Source: Chryseobacterium jejuense
GTDB lineage: Bacteria > Bacteroidota > Bacteroidia > Flavobacteriales > Weeksellaceae
Assembly: GCF_900100075.1 (NCBI RefSeq)
Contig: NZ_FNEG01000003.1
Span: 585,978 to 649,977, forward strand
DNA: 64,000 bases
Reading direction: 5' to 3'
Shown here: positions 1 through 9,159 of the stretch, one piece after another
Layout: each line of letters starts with the position of its first letter
How positions within the stretch are numbered: position 1 is the first letter of the stretch
Position numbers and translations under genes: made by a program
The notes under the pieces: generated by a model
What the model saw: only the letters and a program-made list of their open reading frames with translations
Told to the model about the DNA's origin: nothing
Databases searched by the model: none

Positions 1-385
1 TTCATAAAAATAATTTTACTAACTGAGATCTAAGGTAAGGAATATTGTGCTGTAGAACCATTCAAAATACCCATATGATCTATAGTTATTATAAATGAAA
101 AAGCCGATGGTTCCTCGATTATTCTCTAACGCTTTTTAAAAAAACATCTTTATTCAAAAGTTATAATATGACTGTTGAATTAAACGCAAAGACGCAAGTT
201 TAATCTATGTTGTGTATTTTTTTAAGGCGCAAGAAAATCAAAGATTTTCAGCTAGAGTACACTTTTTTTTGCCACAAATGCACGAATGCTTTCTATGATG
301 ACTTGAATTAGACTTTTTTTTACATAACTGAAATTTAGCATGCCGTTTGTCATTGACCAAAACATGCTAAAAGTTGTTTTCTGGT
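1..385. other. Intergenic stretch with degenerate repeat modules
   Basis: I see no gene here. Around 181-240 are pieces of the common intergenic repeat words (AACGCAAAGACGCAAG, AAGGCGCAAG), and around 270-290 a half copy of the GCCACAAATGCACGAAT module. At 334-375 a short inverted element AGCATG...CATGCT encloses TTTGTCATTGAC, a fragment that also occurs in the 53-bp repeat at 2678 and 34105. The gene to the left of the window is not visible. Confidence 0.55.
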
Positions 386-741
386 GCAATATTCTATGTG
401 CCTATGTGGTAAAAAAATTAAACCACATAGGCACAATAGGTTTTATGCATACATAAAAATCATTCGTGCATTCGTGGCGATTATAAAAAACATCCGCGTA
501 ATCAGCAAAATCTACGAGAGCGTTTATTACTTTTCAACCTGAGGCGTTTCAATAACAGCTGCCGCAATACTCTATGTGGCTATGTGGTAAAAATTAAACC
601 ACATAGGCATAATAGGTTTTATGCATACATAAAAATCATTCGTGCATTGGTGGCGATTATAAAAGCATCTGCGTAATCAGCAAAATCTGTGAGAGTATTT
701 ATTATTTTTCAACCTGTGGAATTTCAATAGCAGTAAGCATT
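386..741. repeat. Tandem duplication, 178-bp unit spanning a gene end
   Basis: Two adjacent copies of one unit are seen, 386-563 and 564-741. Each contains in order a hairpin (TGTGCCTATGTGGT with its complement), TTTTATGCATACATAAAAATCATTCGTGCATT in pieces, CGTAATCAGCAAAATCT, and a coding end. The second copy contains the last 13 codons of the 602-residue gene (TAIEIPQVEK then stop at 702). The first copy still encodes AVIETPQVEK and a stop at 527-529 in the same orientation, so the gene tail was duplicated and then drifted. The hairpin of the first copy pairs 397-410 with 422-435. Confidence 0.85.
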
Positions 742-2510
742 TGTTTATATTCCTGCAGCTGATGATTAATCCTTTGCAATCCCTGTTTAAAGAATAAAGA
801 TGTATTAAATAATTGGTGGTAATACTCTACTCCTTCCAGCATATTTTTTCTGAAAGCATTCCATTTTTTTGTTTGCGAATGCGTAATCTGCTGGGTTGAG
901 TCTGTTATTTCTTTCTTCAGATAATCAACATACATTTTCAGCTCGTTAATAAACATATTAGGACGGCTGCTATCAGACAAAATGTTGGTAGAACCATAAA
1001 TATGTTTTACCATTTCAGAGAGGGAAACTTCTTTATCAAAAAATGCAATATTAGGTCCCGGACAGATCACAACGCCCTGTTTTTCTCCTTTAATCTCCAT
1101 TCCCTGTTCCATATAAGCGGAATTGACAAGCCCAACACAAAGGCAGGCTTTATCTGTGATTTCAGCTTTTTTCTTCTCAAACTCTTTTTCTGAAAGTATT
1201 TCTTTTTGAGTGTACAGTTCATTCAGTTTAATGTCCTGATATTTTTTGGAAGCTGTACAAGTTCCTTCAGGAGAATATTCTTTGCTTAATGCTAACAGTT
1301 TCTTTGGACATGAACTTCCATATTTTCCTTTGGCTTCTTTTTGGTTCTTCAATAACTCATTAGAGGTTCCTTTTATGGTATTGAAAGGCACTCCCAAAGG
1401 AGAAATCTGGCTCAGATAGAAGTCTTTTTCTTTAGCTTTTAATAGTAAATTTCTTGTTTCAGTATCTACGGAAGTGGCTTCGGGAACTAATAAAAATGGT
1501 GATCCCCATCCTACACTGTCTACACTGTAGGTGCTCAACAAAAAATTATGTTCTTCAGAGGTTCCTACCCCGCCCTGTACGGTAATTTTCATTTCTAGGG
1601 GCTGAGACAGTACAGGTTTTCCCTTCTGTTCTAAAGCATTGTTCATTAGCGTATGGGCAGATTGTATCAGATCATTTTTCTTCTGTCTGAATTCTTCCAT
1701 AATAGGCCCTAAAAGCATTCCTTCTGTCGCAAATGCATGACCACCACAATTCAATCCGGATTCTATTCTATATTCCGATACCCACAACCCTTTTTTCGCC
1801 AGAAAGTTTCCTTGAATCATCGCAGAACGGAAATCACTTACTTTAAGAATGATTTTCTTTTTCAGATGTCCGTTTTCATTGGGATAAAAATCATCAAACT
1901 CCTCCATATAACTGTACAAACGAGGATTCATCCCTGCTGAAAGCACCATAGAAGAAGATAATTTACTGTTGGCAAAACCACGGAGTGAGGCATGTGCATC
2001 ATTGTACATGACAGGAAGCTGCTCGTTCTTTTTATAGTTGTCTTTATCAACTTTTGTCATGATATTGACATCAATACTTCCCGGTAATAGGTTGGTTTCT
2101 ATGAAGTTTTTAATATTGTCGCTCCAATTATCTTTTTGAGTGATAAGGTTTTGAAGGCTGTTTTTCAGATCTGAAGTATTAGGCAGCATCGCCACAAAGT
2201 CTTTCAAAGCTTCTTTATTCTTACTGATTTCCTGTTTGAAAGATTCGAATTTTTCATTCACGATATCATCTACCATGTCCAGATATGCAGTAATTCTTTT
2301 GGCTCTGTAATCCTCTGTTTTTGTTGAGATTCCTGAATAATTAAGATTAAACTTTTGGTTGTAAAAGTTTTTCATTTTTTCCAGAATTTCATCATCAATG
2401 ATGGAAATCACAGAGGAAATTCCATATTGTGCAACGCGGATTGGGCTGTCTATAGTATAAGCCAATCCCATCACGGGAATATGGAAATTGTGTAACGGTT
2501 TAGTTGTCAT
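702..2510 (-). CDS. Nitronate-monooxygenase-like conserved protein
   Basis: This is a 602-residue cytoplasmic protein with no signal peptide. The start (HIPVMGLAYTIDSPIRVA) and the glycine-rich strings NCGGHAFATEG (about residue 256) and VQGGVGTSEEH (about 312) resemble FMN-binding TIM barrels of the nitronate monooxygenase family. At 602 residues it is much longer than the usual 320-360. It has an extra helical N-terminal part and a C-terminal half with cysteines (SSCPKK, GTCTA, ACLCVG). The substrate is unknown. It stands alone, and its 3' end lies in the second copy of the 178-bp duplication. The family call is inference from motifs; a wider TIM-barrel relative is the alternative. Confidence 0.5.
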   Translation of the reverse strand: MTTKPLHNFHIPVMGLAYTIDSPIRVAQYGISSVISIIDDEILEKMKNFYNQKFNLNYSGISTKTEDYRAKRITAYLDMVDDIVNEKFESFKQEISKNKEALKDFVAMLPNTSDLKNSLQNLITQKDNWSDNIKNFIETNLLPGSIDVNIMTKVDKDNYKKNEQLPVMYNDAHASLRGFANSKLSSSMVLSAGMNPRLYSYMEEFDDFYPNENGHLKKKIILKVSDFRSAMIQGNFLAKKGLWVSEYRIESGLNCGGHAFATEGMLLGPIMEEFRQKKNDLIQSAHTLMNNALEQKGKPVLSQPLEMKITVQGGVGTSEEHNFLLSTYSVDSVGWGSPFLLVPEATSVDTETRNLLLKAKEKDFYLSQISPLGVPFNTIKGTSNELLKNQKEAKGKYGSSCPKKLLALSKEYSPEGTCTASKKYQDIKLNELYTQKEILSEKEFEKKKAEITDKACLCVGLVNSAYMEQGMEIKGEKQGVVICPGPNIAFFDKEVSLSEMVKHIYGSTNILSDSSRPNMFINELKMYVDYLKKEITDSTQQITHSQTKKWNAFRKNMLEGVEYYHQLFNTSLFFKQGLQRINHQLQEYKQMLTAIEIPQVEK

Positions 2511-2677
2511 TATATTTCAATAAAAGTTCTTTACTTAATGCAACTAAAAATTCTTTCAACTAATTCACTGCTTAAAAGTATTGCTTTTTTAATTAATTAT
2601 GCATTAAATAATATCTGTAATATTGAAAATATGCTAAAAATCATTTTACATGTTTTTTTTAAGTTGTCGGGAAACCG

Positions 2678-2730
2678 AAGATTATCTCCTTTTAATCGAT
2701 GAATATTATTTCGACGTAGTCAATGACAAA
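2678..2730. repeat. 53-bp dispersed repeat, copy 1
   Basis: Begins AAGATTATCTCCTTTT and ends AATGACAAA. It matches 34105-34157 at 51 of 53 positions (A/G and C/T changes). It contains TCGA half-sites flanking GAATATTATT. Read on the minus strand both copies keep a short open stretch ending FID-stop. This may be chance, or the trace of a gene end carried along with the repeat. Confidence 0.8.
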
Positions 2731-2909
2731 ATACGTTAGAAACTATTTTTCTGGTGTAATATTCTATGTGCCTAAGTGGTTAAAATTATTCTTTTAAACC
2801 ACATAGGCACATAGTTTTTATGCATAAATAAAAAATATTCGTGCATTTGTGGCGATAAAAAAAATCTAAATATTCCTAAGAAAATCTGCGAGAGTATATT
2901 CTACGAAAT

Positions 2910-2950
2910 AAAAAAGGTTTCATCTACCATTAGTAAACAAAACCTTTTTT
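2910..2950 (-). terminator. Rho-independent-type terminator after the efflux operon
   Basis: AAAAAAGGTT at 2910-2919 pairs with AACCTTTTTT at 2941-2950 across a 21-nt loop. On the minus strand it follows the adaptor stop codon at 2973 and ends in a T run. Confidence 0.6.
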
Positions 2951-2972
2951 AAAATCTATTGTTAGAAAGCGA

Positions 2973-4124
2973 TTATTCCGCTTTATTTTTCAACATCATC
3001 AGAAGACTGTAAGCCCCTTTCTGTACTATCTTTTTATCTTTCAGGAAATCTGCTTTCAAAATTTCTGTAAACTGATCATCTGAAATTCCGGTTACAACAG
3101 GAATCATTTTATATTTTGATTTTCCAAGATCCTCGAAAACATAGTTCTTATTTTCAAAAGAAACCACTGCATCATTCGGAAGTCCCTGTGTGTATCGGTT
3201 GCTGATGTTCACTTCAGCGTTAATGTACATTCCTTTTACAAACTCTGAATTGATAAATGATAGTTTAGCGATAGCTGTTGCAGAACCACCTGTTTCAATA
3301 CTTGGAACTACGCTTACAATCTTAGCATTGGATTTCACATCAGGCTTCTGATTGTTGTACACCACAATTTCCTGTCCTACTTTTATGTCATTCACATCAT
3401 TTTCAAAAACCTTTAGCTCTAAAAGTAGTCCTGCCGGGTTTATCAATTCAAATAAAGTGTCTGCCGGGTTGATATATTGCCCGTTATTCACAAGAATCTT
3501 GCTTACAAACCCGCTAAATGGTGCATACACATTAATTCGGCTTCTGATATTTCCTGTATTTAAGCCTTTAGCACTAATTCCGATGATTCGTAACTTTTCT
3601 TCAAGGCCTCTCAATGTAGCATTTAAGGTTGAATAATCTGCCTGAGCAGTTTGCATGGTTTTATCACTGCTGGCCTTGCTTGTATTAAGATCTTTCTGTC
3701 GGTTAAAATTCAGTCTTGCGGCTTCAAGCTGTGCTTTTGTTACCAAGTAATCTTGCTGCAACTGAATGAACTGAGGATCTTCCACCACGGCCAATACCTG
3801 ACCTTTGCTAAAGTGACTTCCATTAATCACATTGATAGATTTGATATGTCCGCCCATAATACTTGAAACAGAACTGATATGAGATGGGGCAATCTCTGCT
3901 TTTCCATTCAGACGCACCAGTTTTTCCATATTTCTGTCCTGAACAGACGTTGTGGTAATTCCTACAGACTGAATCTGCTGATTGGTAAGATGAACGGTAT
4001 TCTCAGTACCTTTTGTAAATTTTGTGTTCTCGTAGACTGTTTTTTCCTCTTCTTTCTTGCCTGAACATGATGATAAAGCCAATACTAAAGCCAGACTGTA
4101 TATTGATATGATTTTGAATTGCAT
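2973..4124 (-). CDS. RND efflux periplasmic adaptor lipoprotein (CusB/CzcB-type)
   Basis: Membrane-fusion subunit that bridges an inner-membrane heavy-metal RND pump and an outer-membrane channel. The N-terminus is a lipoprotein signal with lipobox LSSC (Cys20), so it is anchored by lipid in the periplasm. After a short charged linker come the lipoyl/barrel-sandwich halves (GGHIKSINVINGSHFSKGQ near residue 90 and VYAPFSGFVSKILVNNGQY near 200) around a coiled-coil hairpin (about 125-190), then beta-barrel and membrane-proximal domains. Its 383-residue length is usual. It lies 7 bp downstream of the fused pump gene in the same direction, so they form one operon. Metal specificity cannot be read from the sequence. 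Confidence 0.9.
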   Translation of the reverse strand: MQFKIISIYSLALVLALSSCSGKKEEEKTVYENTKFTKGTENTVHLTNQQIQSVGITTTSVQDRNMEKLVRLNGKAEIAPSHISSVSSIMGGHIKSINVINGSHFSKGQVLAVVEDPQFIQLQQDYLVTKAQLEAARLNFNRQKDLNTSKASSDKTMQTAQADYSTLNATLRGLEEKLRIIGISAKGLNTGNIRSRINVYAPFSGFVSKILVNNGQYINPADTLFELINPAGLLLELKVFENDVNDIKVGQEIVVYNNQKPDVKSNAKIVSVVPSIETGGSATAIAKLSFINSEFVKGMYINAEVNISNRYTQGLPNDAVVSFENKNYVFEDLGKSKYKMIPVVTGISDDQFTEILKADFLKDKKIVQKGAYSLLMMLKNKAE

Positions 4125-4131
4125 GACGCTG

Positions 4132-7100
4132 TTATTTTGAAATTAAGAAATTAAGTTCTGCTCCGATCTGATTCAGCCTGTCCAGACTATCAATGTAGTC
4201 TGCCTTGGTTTTTACGGCCTGATTGACCAATATTACCCAGTTCAGATAATCAATTTCTCCTACATCCATCTGCTTTTGAGCTGTTTTTAGGATCGTTTCA
4301 GATTTTGGAAGCTGTTTTTGTTCGTAATTTTCAATGATTCTCTGTTGATTCATGTAGTTGTTCAACTGTTGCCCTAATCTGTTTTTAAGTTCAATTTCTT
4401 TTCTTTGATATTGATTTTCAGAAATAGCAATTTTAGCTTCTGCTGCCTTTGCCAATGCTCGCTGTCCCTTGGTAAACAAAGGAATTCCTACTCCTACCTG
4501 AACTGAATTAAAACGGTTGTTATTAATGTTTTTCATGCTCTGATTAGTGTAACCGATAAGAAGTTCCGGAAGCAGTCTGCTTTTTTCAAGCTGTACTTCA
4601 GCCTCTCCTACTTTGATCTGTTGCTGCAGGTATTGAAGTTCAGGGTGTTGTTTTACCATTTCCTCTGAAACCTGAAGTCCTACGTTCATAATAGGCTTAT
4701 CCGCGATAGGCTGGTAAGCTGTTTCTGACTGAAGAAGCAACTGAAGCTGCAATTTTGCAATATTCAGATCATTTTCAAGCGTATTTAATTGTACTTTGAT
4801 TTGTTCTTTCTGAATTTCAGCAGTAGATTCCTCTAAAATATTGGCTTCTCCTTTTTTCAGTCTTAAACCAGCTTTATCAGCGAAATTGGTGTACAACTGA
4901 CTGATGTATTCCAATACTTTTTTCTTTTCCTGAAGCACTAAAGTTCTGTAAAAAACATCTGTAACTTCTTTGGTAAGCTGTGTTTTGGTTAGATTCTGAT
5001 TGATAACACTTGCCGTCCATTCCGCATCCAGCATCTGTTTTCTCTTCGAATAAACGGTTGGAAAACTGAACCTTTGAGAAATCCCGAATGAATTATCCGT
5101 TTCTTCCCCTTGAATCTGCCCGAAGGCTCCTGTAACTTCCAATTGAGGAAGATCCAGATAGCTGGCTTTTAATTTTTCTTGATAATCCGAGATTAATTTT
5201 GAGCTTTTAAGCGTTCCGTTTTGTTGATATGCTTTTTCAATTGCCTGTTCAAAGGTGATGTTTTCCTGAGCCTGAAAGCTTCCGAAAGAAACCAGCAGTA
5301 AGAAAACAGACAGTTTTTTATAGTTTATTTTTTTAGAGAATTTCATTTTATCTTTATTAATATGTTCAAATAGGACGTAAAGAATGGGGAGAACAAATAG
5401 GGTTAAAAGTGTAGCAAGCATTAATCCGCCGATCACAACAGTGGCTAATGGTCTCTGTACTTCAGCTCCTGCTCCATTACTGATGGCCATAGGAAGGAAC
5501 CCTAATGAAGCTACAAAAGCAGTCATCAGCACCGGACGAAGCCTGATTCTTGTTCCCATCAATACAATTCTGCTGGTATTGGTTATTCCGTTCTTTTTCA
5601 ATCGGTTAAATTCTGATATCAAAACAATTCCATTAAGTACGGCCACTCCAAACAGAGCAATGAATCCAACTCCTGCACTGATGCTGAAAGGCATTCCTCT
5701 TAAAGCAAGAAAATACACACCTCCAATGGCTGATAATGGGATTGCTGTGTAGATTAATAAACTATGTTTTACAGAACCAAAAGCAAAGAATAACAGTAAG
5801 AAAATCATCACCAAAGAGATAGGAACGGCAACCCCTAATCTTGCTTTGGCTTCGTTTAGGTTTTCAAATGTTCCTCCGTAAGCAATGGTATATCCTGGTG
5901 AGAATTTCAGATTCTTCCCTATTTTTTGCTGAAGTTCCTCCACAACAGTCTGAACGTCTCTTCCTTTTGCATTAAATCCTATAATAATCCTTCTTTTGGT
6001 ATCTTCTCTTTGGATCTGGTTCGGGCTGTCTTTAAGTTCAACTTTGGCCAGTTGAGATAGTGGGATTTGCTCTCCGGAAGCAGTGGGAATCAATAGATTT
6101 TGTATGCTGGTAATATCTTTTTTATAATCATTATCCATACGAACAACGATTCCAAATTTTTTCTCTCCTTCGTATAAAGCACCTGCCGTTTGTCCTGCAA
6201 AAGCCATATTAATTACTCTGTTGATCTCAGCCACAGAAATATTGTATCTGGATAATTCAGAACGGTTATAATCAATCACTACCTGTGGAGCTCCTTCAAC
6301 AGGTTCTATGTAGAGATCCTGAGCACCTTTTACCGTGTTGATGATACTTCCCAGCTTTTTGGCATACGTGGTAAGGCTATCAAGGTCTTCTCCGTAGATT
6401 TTACAGACGATATCCTGCCTTGCACCGGTCATCAGTTCGTTAAACCGCATTTGTACGGGAAACTGGAAGCTGGTTGTTAATCCTGGTATAACGCTTAATG
6501 CCTTACTCATCTTTTCAGAGAGTTCGGGGAATGATTTTGCGGATGTCCATTCTTTTTTAGGTTTTAAAACAATGATCATATCTCCGGCATCCATGGGCAT
6601 GGGTTCTGTTGGGATCTCGGCACTTCCGATCTTTACAACGATCTTCTGGATCTCTGGAAATTGTTTTAATAAGATGCTGGAAGCCTGTGTGGTTACATTT
6701 TTGGTCTCATTAATATTACTTCCCTGAAGAATCCTCATTTCAACGGCAAAATCTCCTTCTTCCAAAGAAGGAATAAATTCTCCGCCCATTTTTGATAAAG
6801 TGAAAACTGCTCCTGCAAAAAGAATAAGAACACCCAGAATAATTGTTTTTCTGAATTTCAAAGCTTTCATCAGGAACTTTTGATGTCCTGTTTCCACTTT
6901 GGCCATTACCCTGTCAGAGATATTGTCTTTTTCCTTTTTCTTTCGGCTTAATACCAATGAACTCATCATTGGAATATAGGTAAGGGAAAGGATAAATGCT
7001 CCAATTAACGCAAAAGCTACTGTTTGTGCCATAGGTTTGAACATTTTCCCTTCAATTCCCTGTAAAGTAAAGATGGGAAGGTATACGATAAGGATAATGA

Positions 7101-8469
7101 TCTGTCCAAAGACTGCACTGTTAACCATTTTCGTAGCAGAGCTGGAAACCTGGTCATCCATTTCTTTTTTGCTCAGCATATTGTCCTTGCCAAAATGCTT
7201 TTTATGAGCCAGTTGATGCAGAACGGCCTCTACAATGATAACTGCTCCATCTACAATAAGTCCAAAGTCTAAAGCTCCAAGACTCATCAGGTTACCTCCA
7301 ACTCCGAAGATATTCATCATAATAATGGCAAACAACATCGCTAAAGGAATTACTGAAGCCACCAATAATCCTGCTCTGAAATTTCCAAGGAATACAACAA
7401 GGATGAAAACTACAATCAAAGCCCCTTCCATCAGGTTGGTTTTTACTGTACTGATGGTATTGTTAACCATTTTAGCACGATCCAGGAAAGGTTCAATAAC
7501 AACCCCTTCCGGTAAAGACTCTTGAATTTTTTCTAGCCTTTGCTTAATGTTACCTATCACCTCGTTGGCATTTTCTCCTTTAAGCATCAATACAATAGCT
7601 CCGGATACTTCTCCAGTATCATTATAGGTCATGGCGCCATACCTTGTCGCATATCCGATTTTTACAGAAGCTACATCTTTAATGTGAACCGGAATCCCTT
7701 CTTTGGTTTCAGCCACCTGAATGTTTCCTATATCTTCTTTTGTCCCCAGAAGGCCTTCACTACGGATAAAAAGAACTGTTTCTTTCTTTTCGATATAAGC
7801 TCCACCAGTATTCTGGTTATTATTTTCCAACGAAGCAAAAACATCGTTGATATTGATGTTGAAAGCCTGTAGTTTGTTAGGATTAATAGCAATTTCATAC
7901 TGTTTCAGCTTTCCTCCGAAACTACTGACATCTGCAACCCCTTTGGTTCCCAGTAATTGTCGTCTGACTACCCAATCCTGAATAGTTCTCAGTTCCGTTT
8001 CGTCATACACATTTTCATAGCCTTTCTTGGCTCTCACCACGTATTGGAAGATCTCTCCCAGTCCTGTAGAAATAGGTCCCAGTTCAGGTTTTCCAATCCC
8101 AGCTGGAATATTATCCTGAACGAGCTGTAAACGCTCCTGAACCTGTTGACGAGCCCAATACACATCAGTATCATCATTAAAAACGACAGTTACTAATGAC
8201 AACCCGAATCTGGAGAGGCTTCGGAGTTCAGTGATTCCGCTGATGTTGCTGGTTGCCTGCTCGATGGGGAATGTTACAAGACGCTCAATATCTGCAGCTC
8301 CGTAAGACGGCGCGGTAGTGATAATCTGTACCTGATTATTGGTAATGTCAGGCTGAGCATCAATGGGTAGTTTGGTAGTTTCATATACTCCGAAAAGAAC
8401 TAAGCCTATGGTGAACAGAGCAATGATGAGTTTATTCTTTACAGAAAACTCAATAATTTTGTTTAACAT
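4132..8469 (-). CDS. CzcA/CusA heavy-metal RND pump fused to TolC-type channel
   Basis: This is a 1445-residue fusion. Residues 1-1035 are a complete HME-RND proton antiporter: TM1 near 13-30, two large periplasmic loops, twelve membrane helices, and the heavy-metal signature DFGLIVDGAVIIVE in TM4. From Met1042 a second protein begins with its own Sec-like signal (KKLSVFLLLVSFGSFQAQ) and about 380 residues of TolC/CzcC helical repeats (ITFEQAIEKAYQQNGTL to the end). It therefore supplies the inner-membrane pump and the outer-membrane factor in one reading frame; with the adaptor it makes a full tripartite exporter. Such fusions are known in Bacteroidetes. Internal initiation at Met1042 or cleavage after AQ could release the channel; this is inference. 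Confidence 0.93.
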   Translation of the reverse strand: MLNKIIEFSVKNKLIIALFTIGLVLFGVYETTKLPIDAQPDITNNQVQIITTAPSYGAADIERLVTFPIEQATSNISGITELRSLSRFGLSLVTVVFNDDTDVYWARQQVQERLQLVQDNIPAGIGKPELGPISTGLGEIFQYVVRAKKGYENVYDETELRTIQDWVVRRQLLGTKGVADVSSFGGKLKQYEIAINPNKLQAFNININDVFASLENNNQNTGGAYIEKKETVLFIRSEGLLGTKEDIGNIQVAETKEGIPVHIKDVASVKIGYATRYGAMTYNDTGEVSGAIVLMLKGENANEVIGNIKQRLEKIQESLPEGVVIEPFLDRAKMVNNTISTVKTNLMEGALIVVFILVVFLGNFRAGLLVASVIPLAMLFAIIMMNIFGVGGNLMSLGALDFGLIVDGAVIIVEAVLHQLAHKKHFGKDNMLSKKEMDDQVSSSATKMVNSAVFGQIIILIVYLPIFTLQGIEGKMFKPMAQTVAFALIGAFILSLTYIPMMSSLVLSRKKKEKDNISDRVMAKVETGHQKFLMKALKFRKTIILGVLILFAGAVFTLSKMGGEFIPSLEEGDFAVEMRILQGSNINETKNVTTQASSILLKQFPEIQKIVVKIGSAEIPTEPMPMDAGDMIIVLKPKKEWTSAKSFPELSEKMSKALSVIPGLTTSFQFPVQMRFNELMTGARQDIVCKIYGEDLDSLTTYAKKLGSIINTVKGAQDLYIEPVEGAPQVVIDYNRSELSRYNISVAEINRVINMAFAGQTAGALYEGEKKFGIVVRMDNDYKKDITSIQNLLIPTASGEQIPLSQLAKVELKDSPNQIQREDTKRRIIIGFNAKGRDVQTVVEELQQKIGKNLKFSPGYTIAYGGTFENLNEAKARLGVAVPISLVMIFLLLFFAFGSVKHSLLIYTAIPLSAIGGVYFLALRGMPFSISAGVGFIALFGVAVLNGIVLISEFNRLKKNGITNTSRIVLMGTRIRLRPVLMTAFVASLGFLPMAISNGAGAEVQRPLATVVIGGLMLATLLTLFVLPILYVLFEHINKDKMKFSKKINYKKLSVFLLLVSFGSFQAQENITFEQAIEKAYQQNGTLKSSKLISDYQEKLKASYLDLPQLEVTGAFGQIQGEETDNSFGISQRFSFPTVYSKRKQMLDAEWTASVINQNLTKTQLTKEVTDVFYRTLVLQEKKKVLEYISQLYTNFADKAGLRLKKGEANILEESTAEIQKEQIKVQLNTLENDLNIAKLQLQLLLQSETAYQPIADKPIMNVGLQVSEEMVKQHPELQYLQQQIKVGEAEVQLEKSRLLPELLIGYTNQSMKNINNNRFNSVQVGVGIPLFTKGQRALAKAAEAKIAISENQYQRKEIELKNRLGQQLNNYMNQQRIIENYEQKQLPKSETILKTAQKQMDVGEIDYLNWVILVNQAVKTKADYIDSLDRLNQIGAELNFLISK

Positions 8470-8740
8470 GAAAAAATTATTAATAGATAATCTGTAGTCT
8501 TTTATAAACGGCTTGTAATGTATAGATGAACCACAAAAGTCACTAAGATGGCTTACGTTTGGAACAATACTGAATAGAAGTTCACAAAAGAATAAAAATC
8601 ATAGATTTTCAAAATATAAGTGTACTTTTATTAAAAAAAATAAAGCAGAGTAATATAGTACTACAAGATTGATTGATAGCTAATAAGAATAGATAACCTT
8701 AAGTAAAACTTAAAGTATTCATTTTTAATTTTAAAATCAT

Positions 8741-9103
8741 TTAAGAAAGCCGTGGAGGCTGGAAAATATTGGAAAGGTAAAGGTTTGAGAAGTCCTTTTC
8801 CTGATAGATGCTGTTCTTCTGTGGAACTCTGATTTCCTTAGGTTTTTTGATTTCAAAGGTATAATCAGGAAGCTGTGCATGTACAGTCAATACAATAGGT
8901 GGATTGATAAATGGTAGTTTTTGATCCAGATCCCAGTCAGCATCTTTTTTATGATTGTCATAATGTTCCATGACGAATTCTGAAAGATTTCCTTCATATT
9001 CCATAAAATGTTCTACAAACATAGGCACCTTCAGTACTTCCCCCGCATTGGTGGTAGCCAGCACATACAACATTGAACATATTATGGAGAACCATTTTAA
9101 CAT
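8741..9103 (-). CDS. Small secreted protein upstream of the metal pump
   Basis: This is a 120-residue protein with a hydrophobic N-terminus (FSIICSMLYVLATT) that reads as a signal peptide. The mature part has a patterned core, VEHFMEYEG, FVMEHYDNHKKDADWD and LPFINPP, with several His and acidic residues. I know similar short proteins beside czc-type operons in Bacteroidetes, without an assigned function; periplasmic metal binding is inference. A TATATTTG -7 box (minus strand, 9116-9109) sits so close that transcription would begin at or near this ATG. The mRNA would then be leaderless, or Met11 is the true start. It is 271 bp upstream of the pump gene, same strand. Confidence 0.7.
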   Translation of the reverse strand: MLKWFSIICSMLYVLATTNAGEVLKVPMFVEHFMEYEGNLSEFVMEHYDNHKKDADWDLDQKLPFINPPIVLTVHAQLPDYTFEIKKPKEIRVPQKNSIYQEKDFSNLYLSNIFQPPRLS

Positions 9104-9159
9104 CCCTGCAAATATAGGGCTTAAATTTTTCCTGAGAAGGCTCTGTTATTAATTTTATT

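Larger units (their letters stand above)
2511..2972. other. Intergenic stretch with two dispersed repeats
   Basis: No gene is visible. 2678-2730 is a 53-bp element repeated at 34105-34157 with two differences. 2763-2815 is a hairpin of the TATGTGCCTA(T/A)GTGGT type, followed by TATTCGTGCATTTGTGGCGAT and AAAATCTGCGAGAG modules up to about 2895. A terminator follows at 2910-2950. Confidence 0.6.

Noticed and set aside
386..741. Insertion sequence
   Set aside because: The duplicated unit has no transposase, no terminal inverted repeats at its borders and no target duplication that I can define.
5384..7872. Plus-strand frames inside the RND pump gene
   Set aside because: Low-complexity translations opposite a well-conserved 1445-residue gene; shadow frames.
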